Positions 18,602-27,540 of a DNA stretch of 64,000 nucleotides are shown here, one piece after another. Location of the stretch: NCBI RefSeq assembly GCF_000308755.1, contig NZ_BAGF01000030.1, positions 1 through 64,000 on the forward strand, given 5' to 3'. Made by a program: the position numbers and the translations under genes. The notes under the pieces are model-generated. The model was not told the DNA's origin and did no database searches. It saw nothing but the letters and a program-made list of their open reading frames with translations. Position 1 is the first letter of the stretch, and each line of letters begins with the position of its first letter. Source of the stretch: Nocardia pneumoniae NBRC 100136. Its GTDB lineage: Bacteria; Actinomycetota; Actinomycetes; Mycobacteriales; Mycobacteriaceae.

Positions 18602-18677
18602 TCCGATATTCTCGCCTCCCACCGTGGATCGGATTGCCTACCGCCGTGGCGGTGGCCGTGTAGTGGCAACAGATGCG

Positions 18678-19832
18678 CTATTGGGATCGCCCGCGCGCCT
18701 GGACCGGCCAGAGGTCGACCAGGGTGTCGCCCTCCACCACGTGCAGGAGGTCGTAGCGGTCGATGGTGGGGTCACAGTGCGGCGGCGTGAACTCCACGCA
18801 TGTCCCGAGAGCGGGTCTGCCGGGATCGTCGGTCAGCAGAAGGCCCTGCTCGTCGCCGTACCAGAGGTATGCCCCGACATCGCTGACGGGCACGCCCGCG
18901 TCGGTGGCGAAGGCCTTCAATCCGGCGTCGACGGTCAGCCAGTGCCGCGTCGCACCGGTGACCGTGGCAGCGACGAACAGCGCTTGCCGCAGACCGCGGA
19001 CCCAGCAACCGGCTATTCCGTGGTACTGAGCGTCCATGACGGCGTAGGACCCCGGCTGCAGCTCGGTCAACACGCCGAGGGCGATGTCGGCCTCGAGGGT
19101 GCCGGTACCTCCGCCCGTGCGGACGGTCGTGTCGTGACCATGGCGGTCGAGCAGCTCGATCGCCGCCGTGAGCCGCTGCATCCCCTCGGCTACCGCGGCG
19201 TGGCGCTCCGAAGGCTCGCAGATGTGCTGCCAATGGCCGCCGTATCCCTGGACGCCGCGCAGGGTCAGCTGCGGTGCGGCGGCGACGGCTGCCGCCACTC
19301 GTAGCGCTGTGGCCGGATCCGGCGCACCGCTACGGCCCAACCCCACATCGACATCGACCAGGACGTCGATGGGAGTGCGGGCCATCGCCGCCAGGGCTGT
19401 TACCCCAGCGGGATGGTCCACAGTCACGGTGACCGACGCACCCGCGGCCGCCAAATCGGCCACCCGCGTCGCCACCGATCTCCCCACGATCGGGGAGGTC
19501 ACCAGGATGTCGTCGATTCCAGCGCCGAAGAGGGCCTCGGCCTCACCGACTTTGGCCACGCAGACGCCAACCGCGCCAGCAGCGAGTTGCAGGCGGGCGA
19601 GGTCTGCGCACTTGTGGGTCTTGGCGTGCGGACGCAGCGCGACACCGGCATCACGGCAGACCTCGGCCGCTCGCTCGAGATTGCCGCGCAGCGCCGTGAG
19701 GTCGACGATCGCGGCCGGGGTGGGAATGGCATGACGTGAGCCGGGCTTGTCGAGCAGATCCAGCGCTTGCCGGATCGCGGGCCACTCGGCCAATGCGCCG
19801 AGCCGGATACGGGGGTTGGTGGCGATGCTCAT
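18678..19832 (-). CDS. D-threonine aldolase / D-serine dehydratase-like PLP enzyme (DSD1 family)
   Basis: 384 aa. N-terminal alanine-racemase-type TIM barrel with the PLP lysine in LRPHAKTHK (about residue 67); C-terminal D-serine-dehydratase-like beta domain with a metal-binding FTPPHCDPT motif. Enzymes of this build cleave or dehydrate D-beta-hydroxy amino acids using PLP and a divalent metal. Its ATG overlaps the upstream tautomerase stop by 4 nt (ATGA), so translation is coupled. The operon is divergent from a GlxA-type regulator, which probably controls it. Exact substrate is unknown. Confidence 0.85.
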   Translation of the reverse strand: MSIATNPRIRLGALAEWPAIRQALDLLDKPGSRHAIPTPAAIVDLTALRGNLERAAEVCRDAGVALRPHAKTHKCADLARLQLAAGAVGVCVAKVGEAEALFGAGIDDILVTSPIVGRSVATRVADLAAAGASVTVTVDHPAGVTALAAMARTPIDVLVDVDVGLGRSGAPDPATALRVAAAVAAAPQLTLRGVQGYGGHWQHICEPSERHAAVAEGMQRLTAAIELLDRHGHDTTVRTGGGTGTLEADIALGVLTELQPGSYAVMDAQYHGIAGCWVRGLRQALFVAATVTGATRHWLTVDAGLKAFATDAGVPVSDVGAYLWYGDEQGLLLTDDPGRPALGTCVEFTPPHCDPTIDRYDLLHVVEGDTLVDLWPVQARGRSQ

Positions 19833-20284
19833 CGGGCGGCGATTTCGCTCAGATGCTCGAAGCCCGCCGCGGCTGCCATCTCGGGCAACCGGACAATCCT
19901 CCCGCCGCGCCCCCATCGACCTTCGGGCACCTCATCGAAGGTCACCGAGGTGACCAGCCTCCGGCCGTCCAGGCCGGTCGCGGTGTCCCGCGCGGCGCGT
20001 TCGAGGTCAGCGGCGAACCTGTCCCGACGCACCGGGTCGAGAACACCTTCGCTGGCCGTGAATTCCACGAGCACCAGCGCGACCACCTGGTCCGCGGCAA
20101 ATCCGCCGCAGTAGGTACGACCGGGCCGAATCTCGTCGTGTACGGCCAGCGAACGCAGCCGCGTCTCAGGAGTGTCGGGAATGGATTCCGCGCGCCAGCT
20201 CGCTTCGGTGAGCCGCGCCACCAGCGCGTCGATGGCGGCGGCGGTGAAAGCGCCCGCCGAGGTGCGGATATGCAGAAGAGGCAT
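19829..20284 (-). CDS. tautomerase-superfamily protein with N-terminal proline
   Basis: 151 aa. Met-Pro at the start (MPLLHIRTSAGAF) supplies Pro-1, the catalytic base of 4-oxalocrotonate-tautomerase-like enzymes once Met is removed; the repeat of a beta-alpha-beta unit (LVALVLVEFTAS later) fits a fused two-subunit form. ATG 20284 is chosen over an upstream ATG because it gives Pro-1 and has a leaderless -10 7 nt upstream. First gene of an operon with the D-amino-acid enzyme, so it may process the enamine/imine or oxo product, which is inference. Confidence 0.8.
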   Translation of the reverse strand: MPLLHIRTSAGAFTAAAIDALVARLTEASWRAESIPDTPETRLRSLAVHDEIRPGRTYCGGFAADQVVALVLVEFTASEGVLDPVRRDRFAADLERAARDTATGLDGRRLVTSVTFDEVPEGRWGRGGRIVRLPEMAAAAGFEHLSEIAAR

Positions 20285-20291
20285 GCGACCC

Positions 20292-20297
20292 ACGCTA
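20292..20297 (-). promoter_or_regulatory. -10 hexamer TAGCGT of tautomerase operon (leaderless type)
   Basis: TANNNT hexamer 7 nt before ATG 20284; it supports the Pro-1 start. Confidence 0.55.
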
Positions 20298-20330
20298 GAA
20301 ATCATCCATGCGAGCCGGAAGTGGCAGGAT

Positions 20331-20356
20331 TGACAAGAATCTGGCTATTCTTGCCA
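20331..20356. promoter_or_regulatory. inverted repeat, candidate GlxA-type operator
   Basis: Arms TGACAAGAAT (20331-20340) and ATTCTTGCCA (20347-20356), one mismatch in 10, 6-bp centre. It covers the -10 of the GlxA-type gene (20346-20351) and lies at about -30 to -55 of the tautomerase operon promoter. Confidence 0.65.
20346..20351 (+). promoter_or_regulatory. -10 hexamer TATTCT of second GlxA-type gene (leaderless type)
   Basis: TANNNT hexamer 6 nt before ATG 20358, inside the operator-like inverted repeat. Confidence 0.6.
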
Positions 20357-20357
20357 C

Positions 20358-21317
20358 ATGCTTTCGATAGATGTGCTGGTGGTCCCCGGTTCCGGGCCGG
20401 TGGGCGTGGCCGCCACAGTCGACATCGCCGAAGCACTGACTCGCAGCCACGCCCTGGCGCAGGAACCCGCGGTGGACGTCCGGATCGTGGGCGGCACCAA
20501 CGGTGCGATCGCCTTGCGCGGCGGGCTGTCGGTACCCGCCACGCCCTTGTCCGAGACCGGTCCGGCGCGCCCGTGGGTCGTGATCCCCGGGATAGGCGAT
20601 TCCGGAGCCACCGAGATCGAACGCCGCCTCGGCGAGCGCGATGCGCGCGCGGCGGCCCAATGGCTTGCCGACGCGGGCGCCTCCCGCATCGCAGCCTCCT
20701 GTACCGGCACCTTTCTCGCCGCAGAGGCGGGCGTCCTGGCCGGCCGGAACGTGACCACGACCTGGTGGCTGGCCGGCTTGTTCGCCCGCCGGTACCCGGC
20801 TTGCCACGTGGACGCCGACCGGATGCTCGTCCGCGACGGACCGGTGATCACCGCAGGCGCCGCGCTGGGCCACGTGGACCTGCTGCTGGCGCTCATCGAA
20901 GAATCCTTCGGATCCGCCACCGCCCAGACGGTCGCGTCGAGAATCGCAGTGGCACCTCGGGTTTCGCAGACGCCCTTCCGGCGCAGCGCCGTCTATCGCG
21001 AGGTCGACCCGGATCTGGCCGCCATCGAAAAGTTCGTGCTCGAGCGACTCGACCGCCCGATTCGCCTGACCGAACTCGCCGCAGCCACCCACCTTTCCAC
21101 ACGGACGCTGGCGCGCCGAATACAGGCAACGACCGGACTGTCACCGATCCAGTTCGTCCAGCGCATCAAAGTGGAAGCCGCGCTCGATCTCCTGCGCGAC
21201 CCGAACCGCAGCGTCGCCGACGTCGCGCAAGCGATCGGACTCGCCGATGCCTCCACGCTCAATCGGCTCCTGCGCCGGACCACGGGGCACCCGCCCGGCA
21301 GCTTCCGATCCGCCTGA
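20358..21317 (+). CDS. GlxA-family transcriptional regulator (DJ-1/PfpI + AraC HTH)
   Basis: 319 aa. DJ-1/PfpI domain at residues 1-170 with the elbow cysteine in IAASCTGTFLAAEAGVLAG; AraC-type double HTH at residues 220-315 (RLTELAAATHLSTRTLARRI, then SVADVAQAIGLADASTLNRLL, both partial). Divergent from the tautomerase/D-amino-acid enzyme operon with a 73-bp gap containing a clear inverted repeat, so it is the likely local regulator. It differs clearly from the GlxA-type protein at 14204-15184. Confidence 0.92.
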   Translation: MLSIDVLVVPGSGPVGVAATVDIAEALTRSHALAQEPAVDVRIVGGTNGAIALRGGLSVPATPLSETGPARPWVVIPGIGDSGATEIERRLGERDARAAAQWLADAGASRIAASCTGTFLAAEAGVLAGRNVTTTWWLAGLFARRYPACHVDADRMLVRDGPVITAGAALGHVDLLLALIEESFGSATAQTVASRIAVAPRVSQTPFRRSAVYREVDPDLAAIEKFVLERLDRPIRLTELAAATHLSTRTLARRIQATTGLSPIQFVQRIKVEAALDLLRDPNRSVADVAQAIGLADASTLNRLLRRTTGHPPGSFRSA

Positions 21318-21483
21318 CATCCAGCTCCACGCGTCCATCCACACGGTCGCGGCCGGGGCGGACGGGCTCAGCTCGCCGCCGATGTGGACGTAACCCGCTG
21401 AGCGCGCGTCACCGCCGACACCTGCGCGGTCTGCGCCTCGGATGTAGTCCGCCCCCGCTGGATCGGCGCCCAACAGGGGAGTG

Positions 21484-22743
21484 CTAGCTCGTGGACGGCA
21501 ACTGTCTGGGCTTTCTGGCTTCCAGCCAGCCGGAATAGCGCGCGAGAGCGCGTCGGCGACACAGTTGGTCCAGCACGAAGGCCAGCTCGGGACGTGCGTC
21601 GGGTCGAGGGTCACGGTCCGCGGCAAGGCGTCTCAGTTGGTGTCGAACCTGGGCTAGGCGTGCCGACGAGGCCAGTGCTTTGTCCTTCCAGCCGATCGGC
21701 TTCAGAGCGGGCGCGTCCGGGGCTGTCGTTGCTCGCCATTGACGAGGTAGGTCAGGGGCCACCGCGAGCGCGGTGGCCATACCGGCGACGGCGACTCCGG
21801 TGTCGATGACGTTCTGGGCCACCTCACGTCGTCGAATACCTCCGGTCAGGATCAGCGGGACGGTCGCGACCTCGAGCAGGTCCTTGGCGAATTCCAGAAA
21901 GTACGCCTCCCGGGCCATCGACCGGCCGTCTTGGGGTCGTCCCTGCATGGCGGGGCTTTCGTAGCTGCCGCCCGACAATTCCACCGCGTCGACGCCGAGT
22001 GTGTTGAGCAGCGTCACGAGTTGCGCGGCATCCGAGAGGTCGAAGCCGCCGCGTTGGAAGTCGGCGGAGTTGAGTTTGACCGCGACGGCGAAGGACGGGC
22101 TGACTGCTGCCCGGATCCCGGTGACGACGCGAATCAGCGCCCGTGCCCGGTTCTCGAGTGAGCCGCCCCATCGATCGGTGCGGGTGTTGGTCAGCGGTGA
22201 CAGAAACTGCGACAGGAGGTAGCCATGCGCGGCGTGGACCTCGACGCCGTCGAATCCGGCGTGTTCGGCGCGTCGCGCGGTAGTGATGAACCGGTCGATC
22301 GTCTGCTCGATGTCCGCCTCGGTCATGGGGATCGGTGGTGCGAATCGTCTGGACTGTCGTCCCACATCGATCGGGACGTCGGATGGTGACAGGCATACAC
22401 CGGGCATGTCGGCCAAGACCTGCCGCCCAGGGTGGTTGATCTGCATCCACACCTGGCTTCCACCGGACTTTGCCGCGGCCGCCCACTGCGCGAAGGGTTG
22501 CAGCGGTGAGGCTTCGTCGAGTACGACGCCGCCGGGGCCGGTCATCGCTCGGGAATCGACCATCACGTTGCCGGTGATGACCAGGCCTGCACCGCCATGA
22601 CTCCACCGCCGGTACAGGGTGAACAGTCGCCGGTCCGGAACCTGGCCGGTGTGGGCGAGGTTCTCCTCCATCGCTGCCTTGGCCAGCCTGTTCGGCAGGG
22701 TCGAGCCGTTCGGCAGTACCAGTGGGGAGAAAATTGTGGTCAT
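21484..22743 (-). CDS. NADH:flavin oxidoreductase / old yellow enzyme family
   Basis: 419-aa FMN-dependent TIM-barrel reductase. Typical N-terminus IFSPLVLPNGSTLPNRLAKAAM, HPGRQ active-site region in QINHPGRQVLAD, the FDGVEVHAAHGYLLSQFLSP motif (quoted in part), NTRTDRWGGSLENR, and the phosphate-binding TGGIRRREVA. The last 60 residues are an extension beyond the single-domain family. No Fe-S cysteine cluster is present, so it is not the multidomain 2,4-dienoyl-CoA-reductase form. Divergent from a MerR gene; a MerR-type promoter at 22871-22902 drives it with a leader of about 120 nt. Confidence 0.93.
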   Translation of the reverse strand: MTTIFSPLVLPNGSTLPNRLAKAAMEENLAHTGQVPDRRLFTLYRRWSHGGAGLVITGNVMVDSRAMTGPGGVVLDEASPLQPFAQWAAAAKSGGSQVWMQINHPGRQVLADMPGVCLSPSDVPIDVGRQSRRFAPPIPMTEADIEQTIDRFITTARRAEHAGFDGVEVHAAHGYLLSQFLSPLTNTRTDRWGGSLENRARALIRVVTGIRAAVSPSFAVAVKLNSADFQRGGFDLSDAAQLVTLLNTLGVDAVELSGGSYESPAMQGRPQDGRSMAREAYFLEFAKDLLEVATVPLILTGGIRRREVAQNVIDTGVAVAGMATALAVAPDLPRQWRATTAPDAPALKPIGWKDKALASSARLAQVRHQLRRLAADRDPRPDARPELAFVLDQLCRRRALARYSGWLEARKPRQLPSTS

Positions 22744-22870
22744 CGGTCGCTCTCTCTCCGCAGCCTCGCACCGGGATTCCGAGGCCGGCCAGGACCTTGT
22801 CGGTCGTCTTCGCGTTGCGGGGTGCAAGGCCGCGGATGCGGGGTGGTTTGTTCTGATCGGTGGTCCGGCG

Positions 22871-22902
22871 AGTCTAAAGTTTCAACCATGGTTTAAGGTC
22901 AA
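22871..22902 (-). promoter_or_regulatory. MerR-type promoter with 20-bp spacer and internal dyad
   Basis: Reading the minus strand: -35 TTGACC (22897-22902), -10 TAGACT (22871-22876), spacer 20 bp. The spacer centre holds the palindrome AACCATGGTT (22884-22893), extended to TTAAACC-AT-GGTTGAA with one mismatch. A 19-20 bp spacer with the operator between the boxes is the hallmark of promoters activated by MerR-family proteins. Confidence 0.75.
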
Positions 22903-22911
22903 GGGATTGTG

Positions 22912-23328
22912 ATGAGGATCGGGGATCTCGCGGCTCGGGTCGGCATGTCGACATCGCGGATCCGCTACTACGAAACCGCCGGTCTGATCACACCTGCCCG
23001 CCGGACAGAGGCCGGTTATCGCCTCTACGACGAGCAGGCGGTGCAGACGCTCGAAATCGTCGAATACGCGCAGCTGGCGGGATTCACCATTACAGAGATG
23101 CGCGCGCTGCTCCCCCTTACCCGGCCGGGCGAGTGGGACCGGGCCGGACTGCTCGACACTCTCCGGACCAAGGCCGCCGCGATCGAGCAGCTGCGGCAGC
23201 GACTCGAAGAGACGCTCGAACGGTTGAGGGCCGTGATCGCCGACGTCGAACAGAAGCCCATCGACCTGGCGTGTACCGACAACGTCAATCGGATCATCGA
23301 GAACCTGCGGGTCCCGGGCGAGAGGTGA
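22912..23328 (+). CDS. MerR-family transcriptional regulator
   Basis: 138 aa: winged HTH at residues 1-70 (RIGDLAARVGMSTSRIRYYE, ITPARRTEAGYRLYDEQAV), a long dimerisation coiled coil (TKAAAIEQLRQRLEETLERL) and a short C-terminal part with one Cys (LACTDN). A single cysteine is not enough for the metal-binding MerR pattern, so an organic or redox signal is more likely. ATG 22912 follows AAGGG by 6 nt. It presumably activates the divergent old-yellow-enzyme gene through the promoter between them. Confidence 0.92.
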   Translation: MRIGDLAARVGMSTSRIRYYETAGLITPARRTEAGYRLYDEQAVQTLEIVEYAQLAGFTITEMRALLPLTRPGEWDRAGLLDTLRTKAAAIEQLRQRLEETLERLRAVIADVEQKPIDLACTDNVNRIIENLRVPGER

Positions 23329-23512
23329 CGCACGGCCGGATGGCTGGCCGGGGCGATGTACGGTTGCGTTGCTGACGGTTCATGGACGGCCGTGCGCGAA
23401 ACTGTCACCGGATCGTGCAGCAGTCCCCTCGCCGTCGATGATGGCGGCGGGTCACTCCGAGTGGTTGTCGCGTTATGGGTTTGCAGCGGCGGCTGGCGCA
23501 GTCGCCGGGCGC

Positions 23513-25456
23513 TTACAGCGACACCGGGTACACCGGCTCCTGGATCTCCGGCTTGATCCGGTCCTCGACGAAGATGCCGTGCCACACCATGAACACCAGC
23601 AGCGTCCACAGCCTGCGGCTGTGATCGGCGTTCCCGGCGCGGTGCGCGACCAGCATCTCGCTGATCGCGGGCTTGTTCAGCAGGTGGTCGGTCTGCGATT
23701 CGGCGATCTGCTGCTGGGCCCAGTCGTAGAGTTCCGTGCCGCGCAGCCAGTGCCGCAGCGGGACCGGGAAGCCCAGCTTGGCGCGGTGCAGCACATGCGG
23801 CGGGACGATGCCCTCCAGCGCTTGGCGCAGCGCGTACTTGGTGGTCTCCTTGGTGATCTTCTGGTCGAACGGCAGCCCTTCGGCCACCTTCAGCACCTCG
23901 GCGTCCAGGAACGGAACGCGCAGCTCCAGCGAGTTGGCCATGGTCATCTTGTCGGCCTTGACCAGGATGTCGCCGCGCAGCCAGGTGAACAGGTCCAGAT
24001 GCTGCATGCGGGCGACCGGGTCCCAGCCGCGCGACTGGGCGTACAGCGGCGCGGTGACGTCCTGGTGGGTCCACTCCGGCCGGAACTCGCGCAGCACGGC
24101 GCGCAGCTGGGCGTCGTTGAAGCTGCGCGCGTTGCCGTAGTAGCGCTCCTCCAGGGTGAGCGAGCCGCGGTGCAGCAGGCTCTTGCCCCTGGTGCCGTCC
24201 GGGATCCGGTCCGACAGCTTGCCCGCGAGCCTGCGCAGCCCGCGGGGCAGTTTCTCGAACGGCTTCAGCGACAAGGGTTCCCGGTAGATGGTGTAGCCGC
24301 CGAACAGCTCGTCGGCGCCCTCGCCGGAGAGCACCACCTTGACGTGCTTGCGGGCCTCCTTGGCGACGAAATACAGCGGGACCAGCGCCGGGTCGGCGAC
24401 CGGGTCGTCCAGGTACCAGACGATCTCCGGGATCGCCTGGGCGAACTCGGCGGGCGAAACCACCTTGACGACGTGCCGCGCGCCGATCGCCTCGGCGCTC
24501 TCGGCGGCCACGTCGACCTCGGAGTAGCCCTCGCGCTCGAACCCGGTGGTGAAGGTGATCAGCTTCGGGTTGTGCCGCATGGCCAGCGCGGCGACCGCGG
24601 TGGAGTCGATGCCGCCGGACAGGAACGAGCCGACGGTCACATCGGCGCGCATGTGCTTGGCGACGGAGTCCTCGAGCGCCTCGGCGATCTCCCGGTAGCG
24701 GGCTTGCGCCGAGCCGGGGGCGAACGGACGCACCGGGAACTTCGGCGTGAAGTATCGGGTGATCGCGGGCGCGGCACCCGGGCGGACGGTGGCGTAGCTG
24801 CCCGATTCGAGCCTGCGCACATCCTTGTGCAGCGTCTCCGGCTCCGGCACGTATTGCAGCACCGTGTAGTGCTCCAAGGCGCGCGGGTCCAGCGCGTCGC
24901 TCAGCTTCAGCGCGGGCAGCAGTTCCAGCAGGCTCTTCTTCTCGCTGCCGAACGCGGTGCCGCCCGGCCCGGTGGCCAGGAACAGCGGCTTGATGCCGAA
25001 TGGGTCGCGGGCGAGGAACAGCTCTCCGGTCTCGGTGTCCCAGATCGCGAACGCGAACATGCCGCGCAGCCGCCGCACCGCCTCCGGTCCCCAGTAGTGG
25101 AAGGCCGCGACGATCGCCTCGCTGTCGCCCTCGGTCTGGAAGATCTTGCCGTCCGGGAACTCGGCGGCGTGCGCTTCGGCGAGCTCCGCGCGCAGCTCCA
25201 GGTAGTTGTAGATCTCGCCGTTGAAGGTGAGCGCGTAGCGCTCGGGCTGCTCGGGCGGACCCCAGCGCAGCGGCTGGTGGGAGTGCTCGATGTCGATGAT
25301 CGACAGGCGGTTGAAGCCGAAGATCAGGCGATCGTCGTGCCAGGTGCCGCGCTCGTCCGGGCCGCGGTGGCGCACGCAGTGCAAGGCTTCGTAGACCTGC
25401 TCCACCGTGCCAGGTGCCGCCTCGTCAGATGCCAGGAATCCGAGCAGTCCACACAC
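23513..25456 (-). CDS. asnB: asparagine synthetase (glutamine-hydrolysing)
   Basis: Makes asparagine from aspartate, ATP and glutamine nitrogen. 647 aa, typical of the actinobacterial enzyme. The GTG start is followed directly by Cys, the glutaminase nucleophile after Met removal (MCGLLGF); RHRGPDE, FNGEIYNYLELR complete the class II amidotransferase domain (1-210). The synthetase domain has the PP-loop FLSGGIDSTAVAA and VLSGEGADELFGGY. In mycobacteria and corynebacteria the homologous AsnB/LtsA amidates diaminopimelate in peptidoglycan precursors; that role is possible here and fits Rv2201 synteny. Confidence 0.95.
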   Translation of the reverse strand: MCGLLGFLASDEAAPGTVEQVYEALHCVRHRGPDERGTWHDDRLIFGFNRLSIIDIEHSHQPLRWGPPEQPERYALTFNGEIYNYLELRAELAEAHAAEFPDGKIFQTEGDSEAIVAAFHYWGPEAVRRLRGMFAFAIWDTETGELFLARDPFGIKPLFLATGPGGTAFGSEKKSLLELLPALKLSDALDPRALEHYTVLQYVPEPETLHKDVRRLESGSYATVRPGAAPAITRYFTPKFPVRPFAPGSAQARYREIAEALEDSVAKHMRADVTVGSFLSGGIDSTAVAALAMRHNPKLITFTTGFEREGYSEVDVAAESAEAIGARHVVKVVSPAEFAQAIPEIVWYLDDPVADPALVPLYFVAKEARKHVKVVLSGEGADELFGGYTIYREPLSLKPFEKLPRGLRRLAGKLSDRIPDGTRGKSLLHRGSLTLEERYYGNARSFNDAQLRAVLREFRPEWTHQDVTAPLYAQSRGWDPVARMQHLDLFTWLRGDILVKADKMTMANSLELRVPFLDAEVLKVAEGLPFDQKITKETTKYALRQALEGIVPPHVLHRAKLGFPVPLRHWLRGTELYDWAQQQIAESQTDHLLNKPAISEMLVAHRAGNADHSRRLWTLLVFMVWHGIFVEDRIKPEIQEPVYPVSL

Positions 25457-25823
25457 GGCGTCGGCAACCTCATTTCTCGCAGTCGGGATACGCGCTCACC
25501 GGACGGAGCGCAAGGGGACGAAATCCAGTGTCCGAGTATGCCCCAGATGGCGCGTTCGCGCGTCGTGCGCACCGCGTCCCGGCTGGAAGCGCTGGTGACG
25601 GTGACCCGGCCGCGCTCGGCGAGGTGTCGAAGCGGACCCGACGACGAACGGGGCGTCCGTTTGGTCTACGCTGCGTAGTACTCAGGTCTCTCTCAGGCGA
25701 CCCGCGCGGGAAAGCGCAGGCCCGGAGGGGTGCCGGAGAAACGAGCTTAGGACGTATCGTCAGGGCCGATCGCAGCCCTGAGGATGCACTGTCGGAATGT
25801 GTGGCGACCAGGAAGGCGTGAGC
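25457..25823. promoter_or_regulatory. asnB-ctaC divergent intergenic region
   Basis: No gene seen. It contains the palindrome CTACG-CTG-CGTAG (25666-25678) overlapping a TACGCT -10-like hexamer, two CTCAGG direct repeats just downstream, and a 7-bp-stem hairpin TCAGGGC/GCCCTGA (25760-25781) 42 nt before the ctaC start. These probably form the ctaC promoter and leader; assignments are inferred. Confidence 0.4.
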
Positions 25824-26915
25824 GTGGCGCACAAGGCGAGCGAAGAGATCGGGGCACGACCCGTGAAGGGTCGGCAGGGCCGCATCCTTCGGCGGGCCGG
25901 GCTGGCGGTGTCCTTGGGGATCACCGCGCTGTTCGTCTCGGGCTGCTCGATCGACAATGTTTGGCTGCGGTTCGGCTGGCCCTCGGGTGTCACGCCGCAG
26001 GCCACCCGGATGCGGGAACTGTGGACCTGGTCGGTCATCGCCGCGCTGGCGATGGGCGTGCTGGTCTGGGGCCTGACCTTCTGGACCGTCGCCTTCCACC
26101 GCAAGAAGGCGGACTCGCCGGAGTTCCCGCGCCAGACCGGCTACAACGTGCCGCTGGAGCTGACCTACACGGCGATCCCGTTCGTCATCATCGCCGTGCT
26201 GTTCTACTTCACCGTGGTCGTGCAGAACTACGTGCACGAGAAGGTGAGCAACCCCGACGTCACGGTCGACGTGACCGCCTTCCAGTGGAACTGGAAGTTC
26301 GGCTACCGCAACGTCGACTTCAAGGACGGCTACAAGTTCGACGGCATCGACACCACGCGTGAGGCGCTGAGCCAGGAACAGCTCGAGGCGTACGCGGAGC
26401 GGACCAAGGACGGTCACCCGCAGCCGGGCCCGGTGCACGGCAAGCCGGAAAACGACATCCTGTCCTACCTGCACTACGACAAGGTCGAGACGATCGGCTC
26501 CAGCAGCGAGATCCCGGTCCTGGTGCTGCCCACCGGCAAGGTCATCGAGTTCCAGCTCGCCGCCGCGGACGTCATCCACGCCTTCTGGGTGCCGGAGTTC
26601 CTGTTCAAGCGCGACGTGATGCCGAACCCGAAGGAGAACAACTCCGACAACGTCTTCCAGATCACCAAGATCGAGAAGGAAGGCGCGTTCGTCGGCCGCT
26701 GCGCCGAGATGTGCGGCACGTTCCACTCGATGATGAACTTCGAGGTCCGGGCGGTGACGCCGGAGAAGTTCACCAAGTACCTGGACGCGCGCCAGGCGGG
26801 CAAGACCAACGCCGAGGCGCTCGAGTCCATCGGCGAGTCCCCCGTCGCCACCTCCACCGAGCCGTTCAACACCAAGCGCGACGTCAAGAGCGCGGCCCCG
26901 GCCGAGAGCAAGTGA
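25824..26915 (+). CDS. ctaC: cytochrome aa3 oxidase subunit II
   Basis: Membrane-anchored CuA subunit that accepts electrons from the bcc complex. 363 aa from GTG 25824, which has GGAAGG 7 nt upstream. A signal sequence ends in a lipobox-like FVSGC, so the mature N-terminus is probably lipidated. Two transmembrane helices follow (about residues 65-90 and 112-135). The cupredoxin domain has IHAFWVPEF and the CuA motif [12 protein letters not shown] with its two Cys, His and Met. An actinobacterial insertion lies between the helices and the CuA site. Followed by ctaF 14 nt later. Confidence 0.96.
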   Translation: MAHKASEEIGARPVKGRQGRILRRAGLAVSLGITALFVSGCSIDNVWLRFGWPSGVTPQATRMRELWTWSVIAALAMGVLVWGLTFWTVAFHRKKADSPEFPRQTGYNVPLELTYTAIPFVIIAVLFYFTVVVQNYVHEKVSNPDVTVDVTAFQWNWKFGYRNVDFKDGYKFDGIDTTREALSQEQLEAYAERTKDGHPQPGPVHGKPENDILSYLHYDKVETIGSSSEIPVLVLPTGKVIEFQLAAADVIHAFWVPEFLFKRDVMPNPKENNSDNVFQITKIEKEGAFVGRCAEMCGTFHSMMNFEVRAVTPEKFTKYLDARQAGKTNAEALESIGESPVATSTEPFNTKRDVKSAAPAESK

Positions 26916-26929
26916 GGAACTGATCTGAC

Positions 26930-27346
26930 ATGAAGATCGAAGCGCGGATTTTCGAACTGCTCACGGTGTTCTTCATCATCGTGGCGGTGGTGTACGGCTT
27001 CTTCACCGGCCAGTCGCGCACCGGCGTCGAGTGGGCGGGCACCACGGCCACGGTGCTGACCGCGGGCCTGTCGCTGATCATCGGTACGTACTTCCGGTTC
27101 GTCGCACGCCGTCTCGACCTGCGCCCGGAGGACTACGAGGACGCCGAGATCGTGGACGGCGCGGGCGACCTGGGCTTCTTCTCGCCCGGCAGCTTCTGGC
27201 CCATCACGCTGGCCGCCGCCGGTTCGGTGACCGCCATCGGCCTGGCGTTCTTCCAGTTGTGGCTGATCGGCATCGGCGTGGTCTGCGTCCTGGCCGCCGC
27301 GGCCGGGCTGGTGTTCGAGTACTACCTCGGACCCGAGAAGCACTGA
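26930..27346 (+). CDS. ctaF: cytochrome aa3 oxidase subunit IV (actinobacterial CtaF)
   Basis: 138 aa with four hydrophobic helices ([68 protein letters not shown]). Small structural subunit of the bcc-aa3 supercomplex, always next to ctaC in mycolic-acid bacteria. GAGGAACTG serves as ribosome site. It ends at a strong terminator, so ctaC-ctaF forms a two-gene unit, separate here from ctaE-qcrCAB. Confidence 0.95.
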   Translation: MKIEARIFELLTVFFIIVAVVYGFFTGQSRTGVEWAGTTATVLTAGLSLIIGTYFRFVARRLDLRPEDYEDAEIVDGAGDLGFFSPGSFWPITLAAAGSVTAIGLAFFQLWLIGIGVVCVLAAAAGLVFEYYLGPEKH

Positions 27347-27365
27347 TCCGAGAACTACGGGAACG

Positions 27366-27390
27366 GCCCCACCGGAAATCCTGGTGGGGC
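27366..27390 (+). terminator. terminator of ctaC-ctaF
   Basis: Stem GCCCCACC / GGTGGGGC with a 9-nt loop, followed by TGTTTCG, 20 nt after the ctaF stop. Also placed to stop the convergent minus-strand operon. Confidence 0.8.
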
Positions 27391-27540
27391 TGTTTCGTGT
27401 GTGCGGACCCCAGCCGTCGGGGTGGGCGTCGGGCTTTCGGGAATACGGTGGGACCGTTTCACGTGTGTGGTGAGTGGGCGCTCGAAGGCATCCGTGATTC
27501 GGGGCGGGGCGACCAGCTCGGGCTCCGGCTGCCCGAGCGC

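Noticed and set aside
23369..25678. 769-aa ORF opposite asnB
   Set aside because: Antisense shadow; composition is repetitive Arg/Gly/Leu/Gln, with no family motif.
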